A stretch of 64,000 nt of DNA from NCBI GenBank assembly GCA_013995675.1, contig VWRR01000004.1:62001-126000 (forward strand), written 5' to 3'. The notes beneath the pieces are model-generated. The model was not told where the DNA came from and ran no database searches. It was given only the letters and a program-made list of their open reading frames with translations. Below, in pieces: positions 47,001 through 62,000 of this stretch. The stretch's first letter is position 1. Each line of letters starts with the position of its first letter. Source of the DNA: Cyanidiococcus yangmingshanensis (taxonomy: Eukaryota > Rhodophyta > Bangiophyceae > Cyanidiales > Cyanidiaceae). Position numbers and translations under genes: made by a program.

Positions 47001-50000
47001 GCAGGGAACCACTCCGCATAGTAGCGACGAAGGGACTCGCGTCGGTTCAGTCCTGGCAGTATGAGCGCTTGCACTGCTGCAAGCTCTGCTTCCCGTTCCA
47101 TCACTTTCTCATCAGCAACCTGATCGGAATGATCGCAACTTTCCTGAGGACTATCGGCACAGACTCGTTTTCGCATCGAAGCGCTGCTACCGACGATACC
47201 CTTGCAGGGAGGCTGAGCGGAACAGAGACGCGTTGGAGCGTTCCCGCCAGGCGCGAGCCTCCCGTCCGCCTTGACTCGCCAGGAACGTTTTCGTTCAAGC
47301 CGTGCAGGTCTCCAGTGACCCTTCCTTGAGGCGCTCTTCAGGCGTTGTGACAACCGCTCCAAAAAAACAGCTGTATTTTGTCGACAGCATTAAATTGGAA
47401 CTGTCGTCAAAATAGGTTCCGGGGACGATTTTGTTCCTATGCGTATCCGAACAGCGCTTTAAGCAGTATTGGTGGCTTGGCTTGGGTGCGCCCACCTGTT
47501 GTTCAGTGTACGATCGGTTTCCCTGGTTTGGAGGCTGTTTCACGGGACGTCTCGTCGAGCAGGTTCTAGAACCTAACTTTAGGAAACTGCACTGTTCGTT
47601 TGATCGACAGTGCTGTTATGGAGGCACCGAGTTCCCGAGCCTCAGATACGGCCAGTGGCTTCGGCGCCGAGGAGTGGCTCGGGTTTGATCTACGGGCCGA
47701 GAGTGAACTCCGAGTCGAAGTTTCGGATGAAATCCAGTCGTCTGCTCAAGTGCGTTTGGCTCGGGGCACGGCAGAGGCGCTCGGGCGAGAACTCGCGCTC
47801 GATCAGACCTACGATCTTCGGCCAGGAACTCGTTTGGGCTTTTTCACTTGGCACGGGTGCCGTCTAGAGGTTCGCGGTATGTTTCAAGTGCCGCCCTATG
47901 TTGCGGACGAGACGCCGGCGCCTATGGTCTTGAACCTGCACTCGGTGCTGCAACGACAACGAGAAGAGGCCCGTCGACTGCCCCGGAATGGACGCTCGAG
48001 TTCAGCTCCTGGTGTCGCGATCGTCGGTCCCCATGATAGCGGCAAACTCACGGTGGCAGCGACGTTGGCAGCTTACGCGTTACGTCACTTGGGAGCTCGT
48101 CTAGCATGGATAGACCTCGACCCGGGCGCTGGCTTTGGGCCTTGTAGCCGTCTGGTCGCGGTTCCAGGCTCTCTGACTATGGTGTCACTGCATCGGCCGC
48201 TGCTTGCACTGGAAGACGCATCAGCATTTGAGCGGCCGTTATGCTGGCATTTTGGGCATCTCCAATCGGACGACAACCGCAAGGTCTATCTCATGCTGGT
48301 CGAAGCCATCAAGCAGCAGTTCAGTGCCTGGGCGGAGCAGGTGGATGCGAAAGCCGCCACTGCGGCATCCTCTTTGGACGGAAACTCCGATCCGAACGAG
48401 CCAGGGCTCTACAATGCTGGTTACATTGCAGTTCTGCCTGCGTGGACGGATACATTGGAGAGCTTTGACCTTTTAGAAGCAACGCTGGCTCGATTGTCAC
48501 CCACCTGTGTCGTGGTGATCGAGTCTGAACGCTTGCATGCGCTGCTGAGGCGAGCGCGGGACACGCACACAGACTCTAGTTCGAGACGACTCGCGGAACT
48601 TGTTCGGATTCCCAAGAGTGGCGGCGTTGTCCCTCGAGACATCTCGGCACGACGACGAGAACGATCCATGCGCTTTCATACCTACTTTTATGGACAAAGT
48701 CGGGAGCTGCATCCGCATCCGCTATGGGTCTCGAGCGCCGACCTTGTGTTGTACCGTGTCGGTGGTCGGGCGCTCGCGCCAATCACGGCTTTGCCGCTCG
48801 GGGAAACGTTCAGTGATCAGGATACAGCAGAAATCGAAATTTTGACTGAACTGAGTGATGAGTTGCTCCATGCGGTTTGTGCAGTGAGCCAAGCTGCTGA
48901 GCAGGATGTACTCGCGTGCCTGCAAACGCCATTTCCATCGGCTTTAGCCTCGGCCTTGGCGCCACCTGAGCGTGATGCAACCAATGAAGCCAATGGTACC
49001 AATGGCTCCTCGACGACGCTACAACCTATACGAGTAGGAAATTCAGCGGTGGTAGCGAATCTCTTATATGCTCCAGTGTTCGGTTTTGTGCACATCACTG
49101 CAGTCGACCGGTATCGAAGTCGATTGCGGTTGTTGGCGCCCTCTCCGGGAAAACTGCCTTCAAAGCTTGTGCATGTGTCAAGCGATCTTCGTTGGATTGA
49201 ATGAAGGACGCGATCCGATACGAACTATTTGATTCATTTGGCTGGAAGTGCTGCTTTCGCATCAGGACCAGGTACAATGGGCGACTCGATAGCGCAGCGA
49301 CGAAAATCGATCCTTGGTTTGTCGATGGCGCTACTTCCAGAGTTCATCTTTGGTGGATCTGCATTGAGGCCTTTTTCTGATGCTAACGCTCAAGTTTTGA
49401 TGCATACTCTCGATAGCAACTTGCATTCGAGAGGCGGAACGCTCACGCCTCTCGAAATGCCTACGCCCAATCGCATGTTGAAGGTTTTCGGTACCGAAGC
49501 GAACCTTGTTCAACGTATGCTCAAATTTTAGCGACGTTGACACAAATCGTTTGCAGTCCTGTCTTTATGCACATGGCCATGGATGGGCCCAGAGGTACCC
49601 GATACGCAAACACGACCGACTGTTCAAAAGATCCGACTCAACGTCGATAAAGACCATATCATTCGCTATCAGCGGCATGTATCGTTCTACGAATCTTTTT
49701 TGAATCAGAAGTAAGTAGGCCTGAGCCGAATCACGTTGAGCTGCGTCGCCCCTGGATCCTTCATGACGAGTCTGGGAAGTGATGGATCCTTTCGGTGAGA
49801 GACACACATCTCTGCGAACCAGGCACAGGTTCGCTCGCGAATATCGGTGACTAGACTGGGAACGAATTGGCAGTTGGCCAGACGATGTTTGTGTGCTGTG
49901 TTTACCCCTCCGATGCCTGCTTTGCGCAGCCCATAAGAGCGAGATTGTGGAGTCCAGCAACCCTGGGCGCGGCGGCGCTCAGCCACTGAACAAGAGCCAC

Positions 50001-53000
50001 CCTACAATGCTAGACTACATCAGAGAGCTTTACAAGACTGATCCTGAGAGAAGCGCCATCAGTCAAGACATACCCAACCGAGACCGTGCACCAGGGCAAT
50101 GTTTCACCCCTAGTGCTCGGTTCCAACTCCTGCATCACTTCCTGACGATGCGTTGCGTCAACCGAATATCCAGCCTCGGTCACGGCGAGTCCGCAAGGCC
50201 ACAGCCATCGATTCTGGGCCTTGTTCTCTAAAGCAACTGACGTACACGACGCCCGTATATCCCTCGTCGTGCACCGTAAAGGCCGACCAAGCCAAAGGTT
50301 GCCAAGCCTGCACCCCACACGGAAATGACCCGCAAGCCTGCAGTAGACTTGTAGACGGCACCAGCGAGCGCACCAGCCCCAACATAGTTCCACGCATCAT
50401 CGACGTCATCACGAAACCAGTGCAGAAAAGATTCAAATCCAGAGAAGAGAATCGCAATGATACCTGCGGCGTTCCCCAGACGGCCTGCACGGCGGCCGAC
50501 TGCGTTTAGGAGCGCATTCGCCCGCAGTTTCGCTCTAGACGCAGTCGAGACGGACAGCGAGGTCGCTGGAGTCGGTCCAGTGCCACGCCCAGCAGCAGGA
50601 GACACCAGCTCTGCCACCATTTCGTTTCCTTTCTGGATACCTTCACGGAGACCTAGCGAACCGCCGATGATCGCACCACTCAGGTAGCTCACACCAGCCC
50701 AGAAAGTAAGCTGCTCGCCCCAGCTCTTGTGACGATAGTCGTGATACTCCTCAGCGAATATGTAGTCCACGTCACCAGTCTGTCGACCTGGGGCAGCATA
50801 GATTCCCAAGGCTGGCGCCACCGTCTCCGCCTGAATCCGATCTAGGTTCGAGAAGTCTATTCGCGGCCCGTGGTCTTCGGCGTCCGCGAGGGTGTCGTTC
50901 TCGTCGACGCCTGTCCAAAACTTGTCCAACACTGGTGCAGCCGTCGTCTCAGGCACTGCTTTCGTATCGAAATCCAGTTTGCTCTCCTGTCCACCATCAA
51001 CCGCCTCCTTTGACTTTTTCCTTTCCGCCCAGCGAGCCCAGATGCTGCTCATCCCAGTTTCGCGCCGTGGCAAGAAAACCTACACAGGAACGTCGTCGCG
51101 TCCGTCGTTGTCTTCCTCAGACGCCCGGTCGAATGGCGGCGCCGGGGGCACGGGTGGCGCCCCCGCCATGTCGGCCCATGCACCTGTTGCGAGCGTCGTT
51201 CCCTGGGCAGCGGCTTCCCAGTGCTTTTCAGCACTCTACATCTTGTCCAAAAGTGTTGAGCGACTGGTCTGTATGCTTTCGGCAAACAGGCCTCGGTTGC
51301 GAAGAACGAGCGAACGAGGCCATATCGCCGAACCGAACCAAAACAAGGACCCTGCGGATCATATGGAATCGAGTACGGAGAGCGAATCTGGCAGAGAATA
51401 GATGACGATTTGGACAAGGCACGCTTACGCACACCCATATTTCATATCGATGAAGAAGCCTGTTCTATATGCGATGATCGCGGACAAACATGCCGATGAT
51501 CGTGGTCGTACTTGGAACGCGCGTGCAGCCGTGACAGCAGTGCGGGCGATCGCGGGTATGGGAGCTTGGCTGATCTAAAAAGACCAATCATGTCCAGGTA
51601 TGGAAGGAATCCAATGCGTCGCCGCGGCGTGAGGCACCCTTCTGAGCCAAGCGCGTTTGACATTACGTATCGCGGTGACGACTCATGGAGCGAGTTCCGG
51701 AAAGTGTGCTTAAAAAGCGGGCGACTCAGGAGAAGTCGAAAGCTGCGCATGTCGCAAAGTTGAAACGGGAGCGGGAAAAGCGGAAAACGCGCAAGGCGGA
51801 GATCATTCGGCGCGCCGAGTCCTACGTCGCCGAGTACCTGGCCAAGGAACGCGCGGTGATTCAGGCTCGTCGCGCTGCGCGAGCGGAGGGAAAGTTTTAT
51901 GTTCCGGAAGGTGCTAAGGTAGCATTTGTGATGAGAATTCGTGGTATTAGGGGAGTTCCTCCAAAGCAGCGTAAAATTCTGCAACTAATGCGACTGCGGC
52001 AGATTCACAACGGTGTGTTTGTGCGGATCAACTATGCGACCTTGCGGATGTTGCAGCTCATTGAACCGTATGTTGCGTATGGGTATCCGAACCTCAAGTC
52101 CGTACGGGAGCTTGTCTACAAGCGAGGATATTTAAAGGTAGGCAAGCCAGGCGGCTGGAGTCGCGTAGGAATCACGAGCAACGATCTCGTCGAACAAGTG
52201 CTGGGGAAGCACGGCATCCTCTGTGTCGAGGATATCATTCACGAACTGTATACCTGTGGACCAAAGTTCAAGGTTGTGAACCAGGCGCTCTGGCCGTTCA
52301 AGTTGGCATCGCCTCGGGGCGGTTTTGGGCGCCGTGGCAAACTGCGTCACTTTGTTGAGGGCGGCTCGCACGGCAACCGAGAGGACCTCATCAACGGGCT
52401 CATTCGACAGATGAATTAATTTCTTTCGAACAGTGTCTCGGCTATCAATGGATCTTGCAGGAGGCTTGGATACGAGCACTGGTGGTTTTGAGCGAGCGAA
52501 TTGCTTGACTCGGGGCGCCTCTCCTGCGGCTGTCGAATATAGATGCGACTTGAGTTTGCTATCCTTCGAGGCGTGCGCCGTTGTTCACGCTCGGTGATGC
52601 GAGTGAGCGAATACTCAACGCGCCACGTGTCCATACGGACTTGTTCCGCACGCGTCGTGCGCGTACATATTGGTATGGAAACCAGGCTGGATCGGACCAG
52701 TTTTGGCGCTCTCGCCCGCAGACGTTGATCCCACTCGAGGTGCAGCGAGGCGTTTGCATACGGAACAAGTCGACTCTTTGGCACAATTACGCCTGAAAAG
52801 CGCAACGACGCGGGGGCTCTACAGAAAACCAACCCGCTCAAACAGCGGCCTGAACAGCACGCAAACGTTCTGGAAACGCGTCTGCACCTCATTCAACAGC
52901 CGCCATGGTACCGATGCGCAACCGAGTACCGTGGACGCATTTGATCACACTTTGTTCTGCCAGTTTCGGCCACTAGTTTTAAGTACGTTCGCTTGCGTTG

Positions 53001-56000
53001 AGGCATTCGGTATTCGTCACAATCGACGAAACGGAATGATTGGCACCAGCGCTGGCCAGCTCGACCCAGTGTCGCAGACAGGCGACGATCACGTCACGTT
53101 CGTGGCGCGACCACGCTCGATAGCAGTGATCCGCACCGTCCACGGTCAACGTAAACGCAGTCTCATCTGAACGATCTTGCTGAATACGCCACGTTGGCCA
53201 CTGTTCGAGAATGGCCGGCGTCATTTCGAGGATACCGGGCCAGCTCAGTGCCCAAGCACTGCACTGAACGCAGCAGGATGCGGATGCGAAGCGTTCGGAG
53301 GAGTGTTTTGCTTCTTCGCCGCTGCGAGATAAGTTTTCGTCCACGGTCTCCGCGACACACCTACAGGTCTTTTGACATGCTGCGAAACGAAAACGAACCG
53401 CACGCTCCACATCGGGGGCCAAACGAATCGGTTTCGTATGCACATAGCGCCCTGTCTTGGCTCGTAGACTGGATGAAGTATCGCTAGCCGAAGCCTCCTC
53501 GACCCGGAGCGCATTCCCAACATCGTCCGCAATAGGGATGTACATCCATGGCAGTGATTGCAGCGCGGTTGGCACGGATAGCGGGACCCGAAAACGTCCA
53601 AAAAAGTCGTGTGTGAGCCAGCGCCATGAGCATTCCCCAGTACCAATGTCAGTCGACTCCCATGCGGAGTCTGCTTCATCCCAGAGGATCAGCGGTTGGC
53701 CCGTATAGAATGGCTGTTTGGCTTGCATCGCTGCGGCGCTACTGTCGTGCGAGGTACTGTCTTCGGGCGCCACGCACACAGACTCGTCGACGGTACCCGC
53801 CTTGATACAAAGCATACGGCCTCCTAAAGCATTCGCCAGAAGGATTCGCAACTTTAGGGCCGCGTTACGAGCAGCGACCAAGCGTGTCGTGGCCTCGTGC
53901 GCATCGCGGTCCCGCGCTCGCGCAAGACGGGTCAGCTCGCGACAGGTCCGTTCAAAGTACTCCGAACGCTGCCGCCAGGCATCAGAGGCTGCAGCGGCAT
54001 CTTCGCCCGCTTGCCAACTCGACACAAGCGCGACTCGTTTCCATAATCGTTGCCAAGCTTGCACCGTCTGCCGCTCGATGACACTGGTGGCGTCTCGTAT
54101 CGGCACCACTCGAACGGCCGGGAAGACCACGTCAGCTCCCCCAATGGATCGGACCAGGCCCTCTTCCAAAACACCAACAACACGTCCCTGCGCTAAGGGA
54201 GCTCGAAGTTCACCGTCACAGCCAACAACAAAACACGCAGACAGCTCTAGCGGACATGAACAGGAACGTGGCCAGTGCGAACACGGCAGAGATCTCGCCT
54301 TCAGCGACGTGACCCCGCGCTCAATCTGTTCCGCATCAAGCGTAATCAAGAACTTATCCTCCTGACAAGATACACCAATGATCCGCTGATCGAGGATTCC
54401 ACCTCGTCGCGAGCCGTCTCCATCGGGGAAACGATCGCTCCTATAAGGTTGCGGGGAAAACGAATTCAAACTGCGCGCCAAAGCGGCCGCGCGTTGTCCC
54501 TCCACACGATCAGGGGAACGTCCTCTTTGTCCCTTAAATACCACCTTGATGATACTAGACAAATCGGTCTAGGAGCATCACGGCTTGCACTGGCCGCATG
54601 CACTTCATCAACGAGTCTACACCATCCGTTGCGCCAGGTGTCCTCTGCGGTATGATGGTGGCATCGAGCATGATAACTTCGAAATATGAACGGTCTAGTG
54701 AAATGATCGCCAATAGAATGATGTTATGGGAGTCTGTGCGCATAACGAATGCTTGCTGTTGGTGACGGATAGCGACGCCTGACGACCTTGGACTCGAAGC
54801 GATCAGTATATCAAGACGCCGCTTTGTGTATGCAGAGGCGTTTTTGGTAGAATGTGTCGCTAAAGGTGCAGTCCAGGAACGGGCAAGCGTGATCGAGTGC
54901 GCGCCTATGCGGTTACGCAAACGATTCGCCTCGGTCCAGGGACGGAACTGACATGTTTGGAGACCATTCAGGCCTCTCCTGAGTTCTGTCCGGGATTGTT
55001 CGTCGTTGGAGGAGCTCACGCAGAATGACAGGCCCTTTTTGGATTCGTTCGTGACCCGCTCATACGATTCATTAGCAGCGGCGCCAGTCGAGCCTTCAAG
55101 GCCATGCATGCGTCTGCTTCAACCGTGAACGACACGCGTCAAGGCGCGAATCGCCTCAGGCCCGACACGACAACAGCCTCCTATAATGGATGCCCCGAGT
55201 ACACACCACTCTGGCACATGGTGCTGCCAGAACGATTCCTGACTGGGATCCAAAGCGGCTGATGCTGGGCGTCCCCAGCGTTTTGTCGACGGATCCCAGA
55301 CTTCACCAGAGTTCGGATAGACTGCCCAACCGGCAAAAGACGACACAGCCACGGTCGAGGCGTCATTGCGCATTGCCACGGGCGAACGCGGTTGAGTGAG
55401 CTGGCGTGCGAGTGGATGAATGCATCGGTGCAAACTCTCCAATATGGGGCGAATCAAAGACGGTGGACAACAGTTGAAGCCGATAAACAGGGGACCATTG
55501 TGCGTGTCAGACTCAGAGTTGCGACCAAACCCCAGCGAGAGCAAGCGGTCTACCACACTCGACACGGGTCCGCCACCGGCAAGTTGTGGCTCCGACGGCG
55601 TCGTGGCCTCCAGACCCGTCTGCGGAGGCCGACACTGCAATGAGATTGCCCACGGTATGTTCTCGAACGCCGGCTCGTGGGTCATCATTAAGGTGATGGT
55701 CTCAGCCTCTACTGCATCAGGTATGGTCTCGAAGAGAACCAAGTCCAGAGCCGAAACGGCGCCGCTTTCGAAACGATCCATTTCAGAACTTGTCTCTTCC
55801 AGGAACGGTAGACATTGTCGTAGACGTGTCTCATGAAAGCGCCGGAACTCACAACGGGCAGCCTCGGTGCCGTTGGCAAACACGCTGGTGTCGGCGTATC
55901 CCCGGTACTCCCGCCCATCGCCGAGGGAGGCTGCCAAAGGACCCAATGAGGCTGCCCGCAACACTGTTGAGGTATCGATGCCCATTCGATCGATTGCCTG

Positions 56001-59000
56001 ACCCAGGAGCTTCACTGCGGCCGGAATAGTCTCCGTCGATGCCTGATAGGTAGCGCAAGTAAGGATATCGGCGCCAGCTTCGAGGAAGCGTTCGTGTACC
56101 CGCTGCACATCATCTGGTGCAGTGCGAACGATGGCAGCGGACCATTCGCCACCAGTCGCCCCGGCCGACAGATCGTGTCCCATACGTTCGAGCTCCGTTG
56201 CGAAGCCACCGTCCAGAACGGCACACGGGTATCGGCGGCCAGTGCGACTGCGGAGTACAGCAACGCGGTCGAGAACCGCCTGGCGTCGCAAGGGCACTTT
56301 CATCGACTCGCTGCGCATCGTGCAGGAGGTGTTGCGTCTCTCGGAATAAAACCTAGAATCCTTGACGCCAACTTCGAACGCCGAAGCGCAGACTCAGTCG
56401 TCTTTCTATTCCGTAATAACGCTCTAGAAGAGTACTAGGACAGCGCTTTTCGAACGAGTCGCGTTCGGGCTGCGCCAACGCTCACCCCAGTTACCGAGAC
56501 GGCGTTGACCCGTCCAAGGCCACGAAGGCCACCAAAAGAAACCAGGAATGGAACACTAGCCCAAGTTCGGTTGTAAAGTCAATGAGACTGGTTGCACAGT
56601 GTCCGCGGGAACACTCACCACTGCCAGGACACAATTCGGAAACTCATTCCAGAAGAGTTCTAGCGTTGATGGGTAACGCCTCCGAGAAAACCACCACAAC
56701 ATAGAGGGGTTGTCCAGCCCAGCCAGGACGGCCGACCTGAACGGACAGGCTCGCCCTCTGTTGACGCTGCAACCGAGAAAGGCTGCCAGACACTGGACTT
56801 TTCGAAAGCGTGTGTGTACCGACGAGCAGTTGACAGGATATGGAGGCAATAACTGGTAAACCAGTGATTGGGCAGTACATGGCGAGTGCACTCGGATGGT
56901 ACTTTGCCACGGTGCCTGCCCCGTACTGCTCACTTTTTACTCATGTTCCTGGTGTTGAGTCTGATCAACGCGCCGCGAGTCGTTCGTCTGCTCACGGACA
57001 AGGCTGAGTTTCTATTAGAGTCGGAGCGGCTTCTTGCTGAACAAGCTCGAGCGGAGCTAGGTCCAAGAAGTTCATCCAGTGAGGTACGTCAGGGCAGGTC
57101 GCGCTTGCGGTAACGCTCGTAGACCTCAGCGTCACGTGACGTCAGTTCCTCACTCTAGCGACGCTCCAGAGCGATGTCTCCATCTGTACTGCGCTCGTCA
57201 GCACGCAACTGCTTCGTTTGTGGGAGACTGGGGGTGTCCCTACCAGAGGGATTACGTCTGGCCCAGAACCAACTGCCGCCCAAAAGCGGAAGGGTGATGA
57301 GCACTCCGAACAACTTCACTTGTCCTCCGCTGCGGGTCTTCCAAGTCCAACCAAAGGGATAGAACCCCATGCTTCAGCGTACCCTCTGAGCGAGTCCTCG
57401 ATACCAATAGGCGTCTTTCGAGCGGCGTCGTTCTCGTTCGAGATAGCGAGTCGAAGAGCAGCTCGCGCAACGAGCAGAGGCGGAGAGTCTGAAACCGGGT
57501 CCTGTATAGCGGACTTGGTGTCCAGCAAACTGCTTCGGTGCAGCTTTTTCCCTAATAGGTGCAATACGCAGCAACTGGAGCGTGTCTGGACGCCCTGTCT
57601 CTCAAGGTGAAGAAGGTTCGTCTGGAGTTTTCGGTCGACCTTAGGAGAGCGCGGTTGACAGTGCAGCGTGACGTCCGGAGTACTCGTTGCACTAGGCGGG
57701 CTCGTCTTGTTTTCGAACCCGCTTTAAGCGTTTTTATGACGATAAGAGTGCTCTGACTAGACAGGCGCAGGATGGACGGGCTAGCTGGGATAGGGGAACA
57801 CGGTGCCACCTCAAGTACGTACCGAGAACTAGACGATCTTCATTTTGGAGCGTACAAGCGCTCGCTCGTGAGTGACCTCAACGATTCAGCTGCGAAGACC
57901 TTGGTACAGGCTTGAGACGCCCTGCTCTAAGGGGTTTCCGCTTCGAACGCAAGTCCCGAGACTCGGCTTTGGGTCTAGGCACCGGAGAACGCCTCCGGGG
58001 TCTTGGTTCGAGTTCCTGCAGAGTCCGTAGCGTTGGCGGGACAGATCGCCTTGAACATCTTCCAAGGGCCAAAATCACGCTCCTAGAGGAACCTTGTGCG
58101 ATCACATTACGTCTAAGCAGCGACTCGGACAGGTTCACCCTAAAGTGGTGCGCAACTGGCCTCTAAATGTCTTGTGCATCTCGAGCTTTACGCAGACGAG
58201 CGCGTTGCGTTCAGGAGCGGCCGTCATTTTCCAATCGTCAGCACTATCATTGATAAACAGGTTCGTGCTCCCGTGCATTCAGGCCGAACGAGTGCACGCG
58301 TTCGTCCTGATGATTCGGAGACTGGTCAGTCGCGCTTTTGCTTCAGCACATGGAGAGTTCGGGGCTCCATCCAGCGTATGCCGACTTGGTGGCGGCACTC
58401 CCTCATTCGAGAACGCGTTTTGGAGCCAGTGCAACTGTTGCAAGTAAACTGTTTTATCAGGAAACCATTCTCTCTCAAAGCTCAGTTGTTGAACACCGTA
58501 CCTGTTGTCATGACATACCTATCGGAAACAGACGTTCCCCCAGGCGTCGTCATCGAGACAGTCAATGCTCCGTTTCCATGTCGCTATCAACGGGCGAGGC
58601 GAGGATACCTTCAGCACCGGATGCGGTTTCTGTCAGTCCGGGGCCAGTCATCATGTGAGACTCCATGGCCGGTTCAGCATGTGCTCCAAAACGCTCCATG
58701 AAACGAGCGCAACCACGCTGACCCTCCTCCAGTGCTGCCAATACATGGAGGAATCCGCTCTTCCCATCGCTCCAGACGTTGTTGTAAAGACGCGAACTGA
58801 CCTGCCTCCATGCTAGAGCCCGGATTCAGCGCCTGCACGGTGAGCGCTTCCCGTTCCGAGTCCAACTTGCCCCAGATGACTCCATCTTCCATAGCTGTTA
58901 CGAGAAAGGACAACAGCACTGAGCGCTCCTTCAAACCGAGCGCCTCCGCTAGCTCGCTATAGGTCAGCAGTCGACGAGTCGTTGCAAGTCGCAGCAAAAC

Positions 59001-62000
59001 CCTGTATGCTGCGTCTCGCTCCTGGTGCAGGAAACGCCAACGTGTCTCCCTCTACAGCAGTTCCGATTGGTGCAGCGTTCTCGACAACGGCCTCTTGGGA
59101 GGCACTCGCTTGCGCTTCGTCGGCCTTGCGCTCGTGAGCAGGGCACTCGGGTCCCGTGGAAGCAACAACGGATAGTGTTTTTCCAGTACCAGAGTTTGTA
59201 CGCGCTTGACCCTTCATGAACCAGTAATCTCAGGTCAATTCTTTCCACATATTGCTGAACCCAGAACGAGATCTCGCCAATCGTCCAGCGTGACCCAAAG
59301 TCGAACAACTGGCACGAAGAGAGAAACAGTTCGGAGGCGTCATGGCCCACTCAACGGCCGAGTACGCGAGCCAAACGTTCATTGGCCTGACACGCGTTCA
59401 GAACGCGTCTCTCTGACTTTGCGAGCCCGCGAAACGAGCTATTTGGTGACGGACTGGACCGGATTGTGACGTTTTCCATATTTTGGAATGAGCGTAGATC
59501 AGTCACCAGGAGAAAAGGCCAACCGGGGCTTTGCACCCGTTGGGAACCAGGGTGATTATGGGAGTGTCCCCAGTAGGGCCGAGAAAGTTACGAGGGCGCT
59601 CTGCCTCATCTACGCCTTCGCTTTGATCCTTGGTTGGTTGTTCAAGTACCATCTCATTCGGCGTTGGAAGCGTGTTATCGAAAAGGAGCTTCGGGAGCAG
59701 TGTGCGGCGGTCGGTGAGGACCTCGTTCGTCTTGCCGGGGGCCACGCTGCAGCCTCCGCAGCAGCACTCGTTCCAGACGTATGGAAACGCGCTGACGACG
59801 GGATTCTGGAGCTCTACGCCTCCGGCAGGCGTTACTTGGCAGGCGTCTTGGTGCGCATTGACCCGGTGCCGCGTGAGGATCTCTTTACGGTCATCCATGA
59901 TTTTTTGTTCCAGGAGACACCGGATCGTCTGTCGATCAAGGCGTTCATCTCTACGAATATGGAGCGCTGCGTTTTTGCCTTGGCCAAACGCTATGAACTG
60001 AAAAGCTTGCATGTCTCGTATCGAGAACTAGAGCGTTACACGGAGCAAGTCACTGGAGTTGTGGCCGGACTCGATGCCGAATATGGTGTTGTGGCGGATA
60101 CGAAAGAGCTCGCCCAACGGATCTTGAGTCCTCGGCGGGTCGCGTTCCTGAATCAGCATCCGGATCTGGTCCAGCGACTCCGAGTAAGTGATATTTATGA
60201 GCATGATCCGCAAGATGACGATCAAGATGGGTCGGAACCCGTGCGAGAGCCAGTCGCTGGATTCGAGCGTGGACGTAGTCCTAGTGGTACACTCCGTCCA
60301 GACGAATGGCCACAGGTCATTTACCTGCAAGCCACATTGCCAACCAGTTCACAGGTGCTATCCGAGCTGCTGCGTTTCTTTTTCGACTTGGTGGATGACG
60401 TGGGAACACTGCGGCTCTCAACTGAGGCGCAACATGCAACGCTCGCTTTGCGAGAATTTGTTCAGCGCGAGGAGCAAAAACGGCGCAATAAAGAGCGAGC
60501 CAAAGAGGAAAAAGAGCGAGCTGAGGAGCGCATCGCTCGACTTGACGACGTCGAACGACGTCGCCGAGAACGTCGTGAGCAACGCAAACGAGCAAAAGGG
60601 CAGCGGGCTCCATTGCGTATCTTCCTCTAAGACGAGAATCAGAGCCATTTCGGAGGATTTGAGAGATCTCCACTGAGCTCGATGTTTTGTTTTGGGTACG
60701 CACAAGGAACCGCGAAAGGCGTATCGATGTGGCGACCCCATGGCACGATTGAGAGAGTCCGATCAACATGACTGCAGCGCGAATTCATCGAGACAGTGTC
60801 CATGAGACATTGAGTGCGGAGAGGCGACGCTATTTTCTGGGGCTACAAATCGCCATCGCTGAGGGTGTTCTTCCAACAATGACTCGTTTTTGATACAATT
60901 CAAGTCGCTATGTTCCAACTGAATGGGACTCCAAGGCATCAACATTGGATCTGGACGGGCTTGCTTCATGGTGCTTTACGCTTGCTTGACGTGCCCAGCG
61001 AATTTGAGAATTGGTGGTCACGACCAGGCTCCGGCAGCATCACATAAAAGCGCGGAACAACATTTTGCCTTGCATTCATAAACTTCCCAAACGAGCCTGG
61101 TAGGATGCGAAACCCTGAATCACGCTTTGATTTCGTTCGTTTTCACGGGTCGACCTTGGTCGAGGCTCATTTTCGCGGCTCGGGCGATAACCATGGCCGC
61201 GCGCCCGTCCCGAGCACTCGTCGGCATCGGCTTGTCGTGTAGGAGACAATCGACAAAGACAGAGACTTCGTTCCGATACGCCTTCTCATAGCGATCCATG
61301 AAGAACGAGTAAGGCAACGCGGCGCGACGAACGCTCGCCTTGTCCTCAAGCATCACATCGTGCGGATAGGCGTTGCCGAACGACACTTGACCCTTGCTGC
61401 CAAAAACTTCTACCCGTTGGTCATATCCGAAAGAGCAGAGTCTAGAGACTTCTACGGTCCCAAAGGCACCATTATCAAACCTGAGCAAAACCACCATCAC
61501 GTCCGTATCTCCGGCCTCTTTGGCGATGCGTGGATCCACCCGACATGCTCCAACGGTGAATACTTCCGTACATTCAGCACCATTCATGAGGAAACGTGCG
61601 ACATCAAAGTCGTGAATCGGCCTGATCGTTCGCTTGACCACCAGACATTTTCAAATAATCAATGGGCGGCGGCGCTGGGTCACGAGAAGTCAACTTGAAC
61701 GTGAATGGCTCTCCGATATCGCCACGCGCAACCGCAGCCTGGGCAGCCGCAAAGAAGGGATCAAATCGACGTTGAAATGCGAGCATCATCTTGATGCTAC
61801 TGCGTTCAACAGTTTGAATGACCTCGTCGGCCTCGGCGAGGGTGATCGCGAGCGGTTTCTCGCAGAATATATGTTTTCCTGCAGCCGCGGCCGCCTTGAT
61901 CTGCTCCTTGTGCAACGTCGATGGCGAGCAAATAAACACTGCATGCACGTCCCTGTTCTCCAGCAGGTCTTCGAAACGTGTCGATGTCTTTGGTATCGAG